Assembly: GCF_009377345.1 (NCBI RefSeq)
Contig: NZ_WBSL01000026.1
Coordinates: 1-9,532 of the forward strand
From: Deinococcus terrestris
GTDB taxonomy: Bacteria > Deinococcota > Deinococci > Deinococcales > Deinococcaceae
Reading direction: 5' to 3'
DNA length: 9,532 nt
A program made the translations under genes and the position numbers. Under the pieces are notes generated by a model that ran no database searches, was not told where the DNA came from, and worked only from the letters and a program-made list of their open reading frames with translations. Position 1 is the stretch's first letter, and every line of letters starts with the position of its first letter. Positions 1 to 6,316 of this stretch are shown in pieces.

Positions 1-122
1 CAAATTTCGTGACTGGTACAACCAGGTCCGGCTTCACTCAGCTCTGGGGTACGCCTGCCCCTGGGCTAAGCTGCTGGAAGCGGCGAAGTCTCGCAACGCT
101 GCTTGAAGGATTTCCTGGAGCA
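1..122 (+). mobile_element. Right end of an IS3-like insertion sequence
   Basis: Bases 105-122 (GAAGGATTTCCTGGAGCA) are the exact reverse complement of 9412-9429 at the other end of the window. The element therefore ends in CA at 122 and begins with TG at 9412, the TG...CA termini usual for IS3-family elements. The part inside the window holds the last codons of the transposase. The flanks just outside are GTAC (123-126) and GTAA (9408-9411), consistent with a 3-bp GTA target duplication, or a 4-bp GTAC duplication with one base changed. The element interrupts a small gene. Confidence 0.82.
2..106 (+). CDS. IS3-family transposase, C-terminal end (partial)
   Basis: The frame starting at base 2 reads to a TGA at 104-106 and gives about 34 residues containing FRDWYNQVRLHSALGY. 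The W-YN-R-HSALGY pattern is typical of the end of the DDE integrase core in IS3/IS150-type transposases (known family feature). The catalytic acidic residues lie upstream, outside the window. The stop codon overlaps the right inverted repeat. The matching N-terminus is probably the reading frame at 9478-9532, with the middle missing. The IS subgroup cannot be set from this fragment. Confidence 0.8.
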   Translation, partial: KFRDWYNQVRLHSALGYACPWAKLLEAAKSRNAA

Positions 123-294
123 GTACCAGGACATCCGCAAGGCGGCCTGGGCGGTCAGCGGCACGGAGGAAGGCGTGCATTACTTCATGACCCACCGTCA
201 TGCCGTGTTCGGGGACAGGACCGTGGCCGAAGCGGTGGAAGCCGGTCAAGCACGGATCGTTCTGGGGGCCTTGCTCAACGCCGCAGGCATTTGA
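103..294 (+). pseudogene. 3' part of an IS-disrupted 80-aa gene (unknown function)
   Basis: The reading frame from TTG 103 to TGA 292-294 encodes 63 residues. Only codons from 124 (TAC) onward lie outside the IS, so about 56 residues are native. Joining codon 124 to the open frame that ends at 9408 restores one 80-aa reading frame without a frame change, so I read this as the tail of that gene. The native part contains YQDIRKAAWAVSG, VHYFMTHRHAVFGDR and a hydrophobic C-terminus (RIVLGALLNAAGI). I do not recognise the family. As it stands, TTG 103 overlaps the transposase stop (TTGA), so an altered, IS-fused product could be made by translational coupling. The next gene begins 8 bases downstream, suggesting one operon. 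Confidence 0.65.
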
Positions 295-302
295 TCCATA
301 GG

Positions 303-962
303 ATGGACACGATCTGCCAGATCTCCGGTGACCGATTGACCCTCCACCTGCCCGCCGACATGCGCGAGGCTCTTGGACTCCAGAACGGCTCCCCTGTCAC
401 CGTCCACCTCGTCCGTGGATCCCTCGTGATCCGGACTCAGACACTGACCGGGCGCACCTTGAACGAACGGCCAGCAGACATGGCCCCCGAGGCTCCCGGT
501 GGCGACCTCGGCCGGAACCGGGATGCGGAAGAAGAGATGCCCTCTCCTTCCGACAACGCCCTCTTGGTTCAGATCATGGGGCTGGGCCGGACACAGCTTC
601 AGGCTGTGGTACATCAGAGGGCAGGCGCTCTACCGACGATCAGCCACCAGCAGATCGCCACAAACCTCGCGGCCCTGCTCGAAGTGCCTGTCCCCGACGT
701 GCTTCCGGCCCTAGGGCTGCGCGAGCTCGATTCGGCACAGGTGGCCCTTCCCCCTCAACTGCTGCTCGACCGGGTCGCCCATGTTCTCGACCTCTTCGCC
801 ACGATCCGGGCGGTTCTCGGACACGAGCATGCCGCCCACTGGTTCAGCCAACCCAACCGTCATCTGGGTGACCTGAGGCCGCTGGAACTGTGCCGCACTC
901 CGGAGGGACAAGCCCGCCTGCGGGACCATCTGGACGGCTTTCTGTCTGGCAACGTGCTCTGA
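303..962 (+). CDS. AbrB-like DNA-binding domain fused to an MbcA/ParS (DUF2384) antitoxin domain
   Basis: The 219-aa product starts at ATG 303, 8 bases after the preceding stop; the open frame extends further upstream but that part lies out of frame across the IS end and upstream gene. Residues about 4-43 (CQISGDRLTLHLPADMREAL onward, with GSPVTVHLVRG) fit a SpoVT/AbrB-MazE swapped-hairpin DNA-binding domain. A polar Pro/Glu-rich linker follows. Residues about 160-216 carry the DUF2384 pattern: AIRAVLG-like helix, HAAHWFSQPNRHLGDLRPLE, then LCRTPEGQARLRDHLDGFLSG. DUF2384 is the toxin-binding domain of Xre/MbcA/ParS antitoxins, which normally pair with a RES-domain NAD-degrading toxin and normally carry an Xre-type DNA-binding domain. 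No RES toxin is visible here. It may be an orphan antitoxin or an operon autoregulator; domain calls are firm, role is inferred. Confidence 0.8.
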   Translation: MDTICQISGDRLTLHLPADMREALGLQNGSPVTVHLVRGSLVIRTQTLTGRTLNERPADMAPEAPGGDLGRNRDAEEEMPSPSDNALLVQIMGLGRTQLQAVVHQRAGALPTISHQQIATNLAALLEVPVPDVLPALGLRELDSAQVALPPQLLLDRVAHVLDLFATIRAVLGHEHAAHWFSQPNRHLGDLRPLELCRTPEGQARLRDHLDGFLSGNVL

Positions 963-1116
963 GCAAGTCCCGGGAGCCCTGGCCCTCACAGTTCTTGAGC
1001 GCCTCTTGGAGCAGGCGGATCTGCTCCAGATTGGCCGCATCGTGACGGGTGTAGTCCGGCATCACCGTAGAGTGACAGGGAACCGCTCGCGTTGCAGCCC
1101 AACTTCGGCAACCACA

Positions 1117-1145
1117 TACACAGGGTACCCCCTGGTGTGATTTTT
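1117..1145 (+). terminator. Rho-independent terminator after the AbrB-DUF2384 operon
   Basis: CAGGG (1121-1125) pairs with CCCTG (1130-1134) around a TACC loop. The stem extends through a one-base bulge (G1135) as ACA/TGT, and is followed by five T at 1141-1145. It lies about 160 bases after the stop at 962 and before the partition genes. Confidence 0.55.
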
Positions 1146-1334
1146 AACCCTACTAGCCATATCAAACTTAACGTTGAAAAACACGTCGACTTTTTCGGTT
1201 TACCCATGGCCGTCGGCCTGCGCTTGAGAGGGGATATGGAGTACCAATGACCAGCTAAGGGACGCAGCGCTACTCAGGTAAGCCGTCCTTTAATGCCATG
1301 ATCAACGTTGCTTTCAATGTTACAATTGACACCA
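1146..1334 (+). promoter_or_regulatory. AT-rich parA upstream region with AACGTTG motifs (putative operator/centromere)
   Basis: This gene-free stretch is AT-richer than its surroundings. It carries TTAACGTTG (1168-1176) and the palindrome CAACGTTG (1303-1310), followed by the looser CAATGTTACAATTG (1315-1328). The same core recurs at 2323-2330, 2383-2390 (with TTAACGTC after it) and 3486-3492, all in AT-rich intergenic DNA around the partition genes. TACAAT at 1321-1326 could be a -10 box; transcription would then begin almost at ATG 1335, giving a leaderless message, which Deinococcus often uses. No good -35 is visible. Small RHH partition proteins of type Ib systems usually bind such repeats both as centromere and operator. 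Confidence 0.45.
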
Positions 1335-2006
1335 ATGATCTACGTCGTGGGTGGCATTAAAGGCGGCAGCGGAAAGACCACAGTGGCGACCAACCTCGCC
1401 GTGGCCCTGGCTCTGGAGGGGAGGGACGTTCTTCTGGTGGACGCGGATGACCAGGAGACGGCCACGGATTTCTCGGCCTGGCGAAATGAGCGGACAGAGG
1501 GGCGAACTGGCTACACCTCTGTGCAGCTCACCGGTCAGGCGGCCCGTGAGGAGTTGCGCCGCCTCGCGAGCAAGTTCGAGGATGTCGTCATCGATACCGG
1601 CGGTCGCGACACCACCAGCCAGCGCGCAGCCCTAACGGTGGCCGACCTCTACCTCGTGCCCTTCAACCCCCGCAGCTTCGACGTGTGGACCCTAGAGAAG
1701 GTGACCCGCCTGATCCAGGAGATCCAGACAGTCAATCCCGACCTCCGCTCGTACGCTTTCCTCAACCGGGCCGATCCCAGGGGCAGTGACAACGACGAGG
1801 CTGCTGACGCCCTGCGCGACACTGAGGTGCTGCAGTTCCTCGACGCCCCTCTCGGCAACCGCAAGGCCTATGCGAATGCGGCGGCCCAGGGTCTTGGGGT
1901 ACTGGAGTTGCATCCGGAAGACCGCAAGGCATCGACGGAGTTTCGGGGGCTCTATCAGCAGATCACTGGCCAGGTGCCCAGCACCACCGGTGGAAAGGAG
2001 GTCTAG
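1335..2006 (+). CDS. parA: ParA-family partition ATPase (type Ib-like)
   Basis: This 223-aa protein is a small ParA/MinD-type ATPase that would segregate the plasmid on the nucleoid. A deviant Walker A motif KGGSGKTT sits at residues 9-16 with the signature lysine K9. Walker A' is LLVDADDQ (about 33-40), and Walker B is VVIDTGG (about residue 85-91). The short N-terminus without a DNA-binding extension and the length near 200-230 aa fit type Ib ParA proteins. In-frame starts exist upstream at 1308 (TTG) and 1317 (ATG), but ATG 1335 places Walker A as expected for the family; no Shine-Dalgarno precedes it, so a leaderless message is likely. The stop at 2004-2006 is followed one base later by the start of the small partner gene. 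Confidence 0.92.
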   Translation: MIYVVGGIKGGSGKTTVATNLAVALALEGRDVLLVDADDQETATDFSAWRNERTEGRTGYTSVQLTGQAAREELRRLASKFEDVVIDTGGRDTTSQRAALTVADLYLVPFNPRSFDVWTLEKVTRLIQEIQTVNPDLRSYAFLNRADPRGSDNDEAADALRDTEVLQFLDAPLGNRKAYANAAAQGLGVLELHPEDRKASTEFRGLYQQITGQVPSTTGGKEV

Positions 2007-2007
2007 G

Positions 2008-2313
2008 ATGCCGGTCACCCGTGCTCCCCGGCGTCCAGCCAGGCCTGCCGAGACCTCAGCTGTGGACGAGGCCCAGGTACAGGAAGTCATCCGCCGCGGC
2101 GGATCGGTTGCGGCGGACCTGCATCCATCTGCTCTCCCCGAAGAGGAGGAACTGGACGCTTTGAAGAATGTCCAGTTGCGCCTCTACGAGAGTCAGATTC
2201 AGGAGATCGATGTCATCCGCAAGAAGCAGGCCCGGGGAAGAAGGCCTCTCTCCCGGCACGCGTGGCTCCTGCAAGCCATTGAGGAAAAGTTGGATCGGGA
2301 ACGTCAGACATAG
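2008..2313 (+). CDS. Small ribbon-helix-helix-like partition partner (ParB/ParG-like)
   Basis: The 101-aa product starts at ATG 2008, one base after the parA stop, behind AAGGAGG (1996-2002). Its first half is Pro/Ala/Glu-rich and probably flexible. The second half, from about residue 52 (KNVQLRLYESQIQEIDVIRK) to the end (SRHAWLLQAIEEKLDRE), has the short strand plus two helices of a ribbon-helix-helix fold. In type Ib partition systems a small RHH protein encoded after parA binds the centromere and stimulates the ATPase through its flexible N-terminus. The AACGTTG repeats on both sides of this gene pair are the obvious candidate targets. Fold assignment is by eye and has no database support. 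Confidence 0.7.
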   Translation: MPVTRAPRRPARPAETSAVDEAQVQEVIRRGGSVAADLHPSALPEEEELDALKNVQLRLYESQIQEIDVIRKKQARGRRPLSRHAWLLQAIEEKLDRERQT

Positions 2314-2350
2314 TACCATTAATAACGTTGTTTATAGTATTAAGTCAAAG

Positions 2351-2386
2351 GTTGGGAGTAAGGTTATTACTTACCTTACTCCCAAC
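2351..2386. repeat. 14-bp perfect inverted repeat between convergent operons
   Basis: GTTGGGAGTAAGGT (2351-2364) is perfectly repeated inverted at 2373-2386 with an 8-base spacer. It lies between the end of the partition pair (2313) and the end of the oppositely oriented PIN toxin (2419). No T-run follows on either strand, so it is not a classic intrinsic terminator. AACGTTG motifs abut it on both sides (2324-2330 and 2384-2390), so it may be part of the partition site, or a factor-assisted bidirectional terminator. Confidence 0.7.
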
Positions 2387-2418
2387 GTTGTTAACGTCTA
2401 AACTCTTGCCCTCAATGG

Positions 2419-2985
2419 CTAAAGAAGCGGCAGCAATGCCGCCGCCAGTCCTGGCAGGCCAGCGCGCGCCAGGCCATCTGCGAACTCGTCCGGGGTGAGC
2501 TGGGGGTTATTCAAGGCACGGAGGATGCCCCGAGCCGCAGCAACCACCTCTCCTGGCTGCACCTGAAGGCACCGAATCAGGAAGCGATCTGGGTGACAGA
2601 CAATCAATGGCGCCGGGACGAGGGCAGCCGGAAAATCCTCCTCATTGAAGGTCAGGAGTACCTCAGCTCCACAGGCAAGGGCCGCCGCCAGCACATGTCG
2701 GTCGTCGGGGTCTGGCAGAGCCCCGACCGACGGGTCATCTCCGGCCTCGACCTGCCCTTCAGGGATGGCACGGCGCATCAGGGCGCATGTCCGCTCTATT
2801 CGGGTCCGCGAGAGGTCGGGGCGGTGCTCCAGCAGGTTGCCCACCCATTCCTGCTCGATGCGGGTCGTCCAACGGGGGCGTAAGGCCCCGGAGACTCCCA
2901 GGCGAACCAGCAGGTCACGCAGAAGGCTGCCGTACAGCACGTTGGCATCACACAGGACCACCGTGCCCCGACCAGCCGGAATCAA
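2419..2985 (-). CDS. PIN-domain toxin (VapC-like ribonuclease)
   Basis: This 188-aa product has the PIN-domain layout. An N-terminal VVLCDANVLYGS gives the first acidic residue, LPDPDDRHVLAAALACGAEVLLTFNEEDFP gives the central and distal acidic residues plus the usual T-N/D strand end. PIN toxins are Mg-dependent ribonucleases that cut tRNA or other RNA when freed from antitoxin. The start is taken as TTG 2985, which overlaps the antitoxin stop (TTGA); a GTG at 2961 just before VLCDANV is an equally reasonable start. The C-terminal 60 or so residues extend beyond the core domain. The gene is translationally coupled to the antitoxin gene before it. Confidence 0.82.
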   Translation of the reverse strand: MIPAGRGTVVLCDANVLYGSLLRDLLVRLGVSGALRPRWTTRIEQEWVGNLLEHRPDLSRTRIERTCALMRRAIPEGQVEAGDDPSVGALPDPDDRHVLAAALACGAEVLLTFNEEDFPAALVPAPLIVCHPDRFLIRCLQVQPGEVVAAARGILRALNNPQLTPDEFADGLARAGLPGLAAALLPLL

Positions 2986-3404
2986 TACAACCCCATGTCC
3001 TGGGCCTCCCGGGTCAGCTCGTCAGCCGCAGCCTGGCGCTCTTCGAGATCCTGCTGTTGGTAATCCAGCAGATCGCCGAGACGGATGCGCCGATGTTTCC
3101 CTACCCGGCGATAGGGGAGACGGCCCGCCTCCAGTACCTTTTCGATCAGGAATGGTCGGCTGACCCCCAGCAGGTCAGCTGCTTCCTGGGTCGTGAGTTC
3201 TCGCCCGGCGGGCAGGATGGCCAGAGCCTCCCCCTGGGCCAAGCGGCCGAGCACCTCGCTCAGCAGATGCGCCAGGGTCGGAGGGAGTGTGACCATCTGC
3301 TGTTCCCCCTGCAGACTGGGGCGCAGAGTGTCGAGAATTTGAGCTGCCTCCCGAGCGATGGCCTGCTCGTGCGGGTCAGCGACGTGACGGATGGGGAGAG
3401 ACAT
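2982..3404 (-). CDS. Excisionase/MerR-type antitoxin of the PIN toxin pair
   Basis: The 140-aa product begins at ATG 3404, 7 bases after GGAGG; a longer open frame to 3440 lacks a ribosome site. Residues about 80-125 form the excisionase-type winged helix: ELTTQEAADLLGVSRPFLIE, then RLPYRRVGKHRRIRLGDLLDY. The N-terminal part is helical (REAAQILDTLRPSLQG, LAHLLSEVLGRLAQGEALAI). Proteins of this length and layout commonly precede PIN toxins, neutralise them and repress the operon. Its stop overlaps the toxin start. The 9-bp tandem repeats at 3424-3441, about 20 bases upstream, are the likely operator. Confidence 0.82.
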   Translation of the reverse strand: MSLPIRHVADPHEQAIAREAAQILDTLRPSLQGEQQMVTLPPTLAHLLSEVLGRLAQGEALAILPAGRELTTQEAADLLGVSRPFLIEKVLEAGRLPYRRVGKHRRIRLGDLLDYQQQDLEERQAAADELTREAQDMGLY

Positions 3405-3420
3405 GGCAACCTCCGCCGGT

Positions 3421-3448
3421 AGTATTCGCAATATTCGCAATCAGTATT
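3421..3448. promoter_or_regulatory. Tandem 9-bp repeats upstream of the antitoxin (putative operator)
   Basis: ATTCGCAAT occurs twice in tandem (3424-3432 and 3433-3441), and the pair is flanked by AGTATT on both sides (3421-3426 and 3443-3448). The block sits 20 bases upstream of the antitoxin start on the - strand, where an autorepressing excisionase-type antitoxin would bind. The rest of 3449-3571 is AT-rich and also holds one AACGTT motif (3487-3492); I see no clear promoter hexamer pair in it. Confidence 0.5.
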
Positions 3449-3571
3449 GGTGCCTGGCCTACCGTGATGGTCATACAGCTATATCCAACGTTATAGTTAA
3501 TCCCAGAATTGATATCGTTTCTAATCTTATTCCTCAAGCGGCTGCCTATAGGTACGAAACGAGGAGAGCTG

Positions 3572-3931
3572 ATGAAGAAGCGGAAACCCTACGCCAAGGT
3601 CAAGTGCAAAAGATCTGGGAAGAGGGTGCTGCTGCATCGGCAACTGGTGGAAGAGCACCTGGGCCGTCCCCTGCTGCCGGGCGAGATCGTTCACCACCGG
3701 GACGGCAACAGCACCAACAATGCCCTTGAAAACCTCATCGTTCTGCCGAGCCAGCGTTATCACGCTCACATCGAGTACCATCTGCGCCGCGAGAAGCTCG
3801 GCATGCCCAGTCTGTTTCCGGAGCTCTTGCAAGGCGTGAAGCTGGAAGCCCACGGCACACTCTTCGGGAACGTTTGCGCACTGCCCGTCAAGGAGCCGCC
3901 ACCCGTGCGCCGCCCTCGGTCCCGTCGCTAA
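3572..3931 (+). CDS. Free-standing HNH endonuclease
   Basis: The 119-aa product starts at ATG 3572 behind GAGGAG (3561-3566). It has the HNH_3-type pattern: HRQLVEEHLGRPLLPGEIVH followed by HRDGNSTNNALENLIVLPSQ, with a final histidine in YHAHIEYH. The H-H, N and H positions of the active site are intact. Such small nucleases are common as free-standing homing endonucleases in phages and plasmids. It is the only gene between the toxin-antitoxin pair and the replication genes, stands alone on its strand, and has a basic C-terminus (RRPRSRR). The target and any benefit to the plasmid are unknown. Confidence 0.85.
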   Translation: MKKRKPYAKVKCKRSGKRVLLHRQLVEEHLGRPLLPGEIVHHRDGNSTNNALENLIVLPSQRYHAHIEYHLRREKLGMPSLFPELLQGVKLEAHGTLFGNVCALPVKEPPPVRRPRSRR

Positions 3932-3998
3932 GACTTCACTCCCTGAAAAGAAGCGTCTCCCGGATGTGGCCTTGGAGAACAGGTCGGTGGACGGGGCC

Positions 3999-4208
3999 TC
4001 ACGATGCCCCCTGCTCTCGCGGCACGGCCGCTGCCCGCTCGTGCAGCCCGCAGGTACCGCCTCCACCGTCCGGGGAGCAGAATGCGTACAGCGCGACCGG
4101 CTCCTGGGTGCCAGGGCGCAGGCCCAGGGCCTCCAGCTCGGCGGCCGTGGCGAGGTGCGGCGGGTAACCGTCCCGATAGGTCGGGATGCGGGGCGTGCGG
4201 CGGTTCAC
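3999..4208 (-). CDS. Small conserved-looking protein coupled to the replication initiator
   Basis: The 69-aa product starts at GTG 4208, which overlaps the initiator stop as GTGA; GGGGGG in the end of the initiator gene acts as a likely ribosome site. It contains AAELEALGLRPGTQEPVALY followed by a Cys-containing tail (FCSPDGGGGTCGLHERA). The LGLRPG-x-PVA pattern resembles short proteins I have seen mainly in actinobacterial and Deinococcus mobile DNA, whose function is not known to me. The four-base overlap implies it is made together with the initiator. A GGGGC/GCCCC hairpin (3993-4010) at its end could aid termination. HNH stop and this stop leave a 67-base gap between convergent genes. Confidence 0.62.
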   Translation of the reverse strand: MNRRTPRIPTYRDGYPPHLATAAELEALGLRPGTQEPVALYAFCSPDGGGGTCGLHERAAAVPREQGAS

Positions 4209-6091
4209 GTGCCCCCCACGAACTCGTATTTCAGCATCAGGTCCAACGGAGTCAGTTGCCGGTTATCACTGAGCTTGAACTGGAGTCCTGGACCGTTACG
4301 CTTCTGGACCTGCACACTCCCGACGATCTGTACCTCGTTCCCCGAAGCCTTGCAGCGCCACCGTGCGCCCACCGCGTGGCGGTCTTCCCCCTCGATCTGG
4401 CGCGGAACTAGGGCATCGCTCGCCCGCAGGCTCGTCAGTTGCCCTGCCACCGCCCGGTCCACCGTCACACGCTCACCAGAGTCCAGATCCACCACGTAGC
4501 CGTTGGCACGGTTACTCAGGACAATCCCCAAGGCCCCGCCGACCGTGCAGCGCTGGCCCACGCTCAGATTGGGATCCAGGTGGCTCAGGTCCACTGGCCC
4601 GATAACCTTCGTTTCCTCCTGCGGCCTGCCCTTGTCCGTCGGCACAGCCCCCTTCAGCTTGACGGCCCCGATTAGACGGTCCAGCCCGCGGGCGAAGAGC
4701 GTATGCATGTTGTCCCTGTTGCGCTCGGCCTCTGCCTGTGCGATCGCGGTGACCTGCCGAACCTCGTCCTCGGTCAGGAGAGTCCAGTGCGTGCTGCGGA
4801 GAATCTGCCCGGTTCGGGTCCGCTCGCCAATCCACTCCGGAAGCGAGTTGCCCAGCACCTCTCGCATGGCCTTGTACATCGGGCTCTCAGGACCGGCAGG
4901 AACCCGGCTCGACAGCTCCGCCTCGGGAATCGGGGCCAAGTCGTCCACGCTGGGGCTGGAAGCGGCCTCTCCGTCGCCGGACGGGGCCTCCGCACCCGCC
5001 TCCGGGAGTGCCGCACCATCGCCCGGAACATTTTCAGTACTCGTGGCTTGATCAATCTGGCGTTCGAACAACTCCCGAATCTTGTCCAACGAGAGGGCGG
5101 GGCGTTCATCCGCCGCGTCAGCGGCGCCGCCGACAGGCGGTTCGAGCACAGCCACGCCCGGGACGGTTGCAGGCGAGGTGATCAGGGTCCCCGGCGTAGT
5201 CGTGAAGGGCGTGTCTTCAGCCGTTAGGCGCGCAGCGCCTTCTGAGGAGGAGGGCGGAGGCGGGGTGGGTCCGGCTTCCGGCGCAGTGGTTGGCTGCGCC
5301 TCCTGCGCGTGCGCGTCACCAGTCACGTCTTGTGCTCCTCCTCGGAATTCTCGTGAAGAAGAAATCTCTGGGGAACTCTCGTTATATGTATCCCTAAATT
5401 CTGTGCCCGGGTCCTCTAAATTTAGGGAGGTTAACCCCCCAGAATTTAGGGAGGTTCCCAGATCCTCCCCGCCGGGTTCCTGGGCCTGGTCATCGGCGAG
5501 GTCCAGCTCCTCCCCCTCGTCGTCCACGCCGGCATCGGCCGACGCGAACACCGCTTCGACCACCGGGGTCGTGCGGGCCTCGGGGTCCCCTGCCTTGACG
5601 TGGCGGCCCCGCTTGGCCCCCTTGGCCTTCACGACGGGACCCACGTTGGGTCCGGCCAGGGTGGCGGCGATGGCTTCCGGGATCAGCTCGATGTACACGA
5701 TGTTGTGCAGCAGCTTGCCCTTGACGCGCTCGGTGCGGTACTCGATCTTCAGCAGCCCCTTCTTCTGGGCGCGGTTGCAGGCATCAGACACCTCGCGGTC
5801 GCTCATGCCGAAGACCGCGCCCCGGCGCTCGTAGTTGTACTGGAGCTTGTCGCGGGCGAACTTACGCTCGTACCCCACGAAGATTCCACCTTCCTCCTCG
5901 TTGCGGACCTCACGCGGGCGATACCAGTACACGATGTCGCTGACGATGGTGATCATGTTTCGGTCGGGTCGGTTGGCGTCAGTGCGGAACTCCGAGCGCT
6001 GGTACCAGACGTGGGGGATGGTGTTGCCGGTGATGCTCAGCCGTCCGATGGCCTCGACGACCGGGGTGATCGGCTTCTTGATGCTGCTCAC
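4205..6091 (-). CDS. Probable plasmid replication initiator with N-terminal winged helix
   Basis: The 628-aa product is read from GTG 6091, behind AGGGAG; the frame stays open to 6787, but that stretch is repeat and leader DNA. Residues about 25-125 (NTIPHVWYQRSEF; MITIVSDIVYWYRPREV; LQYNYERRGAVFGMSDREVS; AQKKGLLKIEYR) look like the winged-helix domain of phage and plasmid replisome organisers. Residues about 150-400 are a low-complexity acidic and Pro/Ala/Ser-rich linker. A helical segment (about 430-500) follows, then two beta-rich stretches (VGQRCTVGGALGIV; VGARWRCKASGNEVQIVGSV) that may be small SH3-like barrels. The linker DNA holds AT-rich repeats that could be the origin. It is the only candidate initiator in the window; initiator function is inferred. 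Confidence 0.6.
   Translation of the reverse strand: MSSIKKPITPVVEAIGRLSITGNTIPHVWYQRSEFRTDANRPDRNMITIVSDIVYWYRPREVRNEEEGGIFVGYERKFARDKLQYNYERRGAVFGMSDREVSDACNRAQKKGLLKIEYRTERVKGKLLHNIVYIELIPEAIAATLAGPNVGPVVKAKGAKRGRHVKAGDPEARTTPVVEAVFASADAGVDDEGEELDLADDQAQEPGGEDLGTSLNSGGLTSLNLEDPGTEFRDTYNESSPEISSSREFRGGAQDVTGDAHAQEAQPTTAPEAGPTPPPPSSSEGAARLTAEDTPFTTTPGTLITSPATVPGVAVLEPPVGGAADAADERPALSLDKIRELFERQIDQATSTENVPGDGAALPEAGAEAPSGDGEAASSPSVDDLAPIPEAELSSRVPAGPESPMYKAMREVLGNSLPEWIGERTRTGQILRSTHWTLLTEDEVRQVTAIAQAEAERNRDNMHTLFARGLDRLIGAVKLKGAVPTDKGRPQEETKVIGPVDLSHLDPNLSVGQRCTVGGALGIVLSNRANGYVVDLDSGERVTVDRAVAGQLTSLRASDALVPRQIEGEDRHAVGARWRCKASGNEVQIVGSVQVQKRNGPGLQFKLSDNRQLTPLDLMLKYEFVGGT
5392..5456. repeat. 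AT-rich iteron-like repeats inside the initiator gene (putative origin)
   Basis: CCCTAAATTCT (5392-5402) recurs as its exact reverse complement at 5441-5451. AATTTAGGGAGGTT occurs twice in direct orientation (5419-5432 and 5443-5456, 24 bases apart), and CTAAATTTAG (5416-5425) is a palindrome. The patch is clearly AT-richer than the surrounding gene and lies in the codons for the low-complexity linker (about residues 212-233). Placement of origin repeats in the initiator linker is known from lambda O and from replisome-organiser genes of Gram-positive phages. Assignment as origin is inference. Confidence 0.5.
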
Positions 6092-6114
6092 GACTGCACT
6101 CCCTGCGCGTCCCT

Positions 6115-6205
6115 GGGTGCGGCGCACCCTCCCAGTCCGTTGACCGGGCATGCCCAAGCGCGTATCCTGGGCACAGGCCGATGCCTGTGCGTCTGCTAAC
6201 GCACA
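6115..6205 (-). promoter_or_regulatory. Structured leader of the initiator gene with competing hairpins
   Basis: Within 115 bases upstream of GTG 6091 lie an 8-bp perfect hairpin (GCACAGGC, 6171-6178, with 6183-6190; loop of 4) and a 7-bp perfect hairpin (TGTGCGT, 6186-6192, with 6199-6205; loop of 6). They share 6186-6190, so only one can form at a time. A third hairpin (GGGTGC, 6115-6120, with 6124-6129) and the palindrome GGGCATGCCC lie closer to the start. Alternative hairpins suggest attenuation or antisense-type copy-number control. No promoter could be assigned. Confidence 0.45.
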
Positions 6206-6316
6206 AACACAATCGAGTTGTTTCTGACGGACACCCTCTGCGATAAACGGCCTGCCAGCCGCGCGGGGGGTGAACCCGTTTCTGAGGTGCTCGTTCAGAC
6301 CCGGGGTGCTTGGCAG

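Noticed and set aside
9..302. Upstream extension of the AbrB-DUF2384 reading frame to base 9
   Set aside because: It runs out of frame across the transposase end and the half-gene at 103-294 and gives low-complexity Gly/Arg-rich sequence; ATG 303 matches the domain start.
1247..1258. Mini reading frame ATG-ACC-AGC-TAA upstream of parA with a GGAG nearby
   Set aside because: Three codons, no evidence of function; too short to separate from chance.
1325..1330. TTGACA as a parA -35 box
   Set aside because: It ends 4 bases before the chosen start codon and no -10 lies 17 bases downstream.
3421..3448. CRISPR-like repeats
   Set aside because: Only two tandem 9-bp units without spacers; fits an operator instead.
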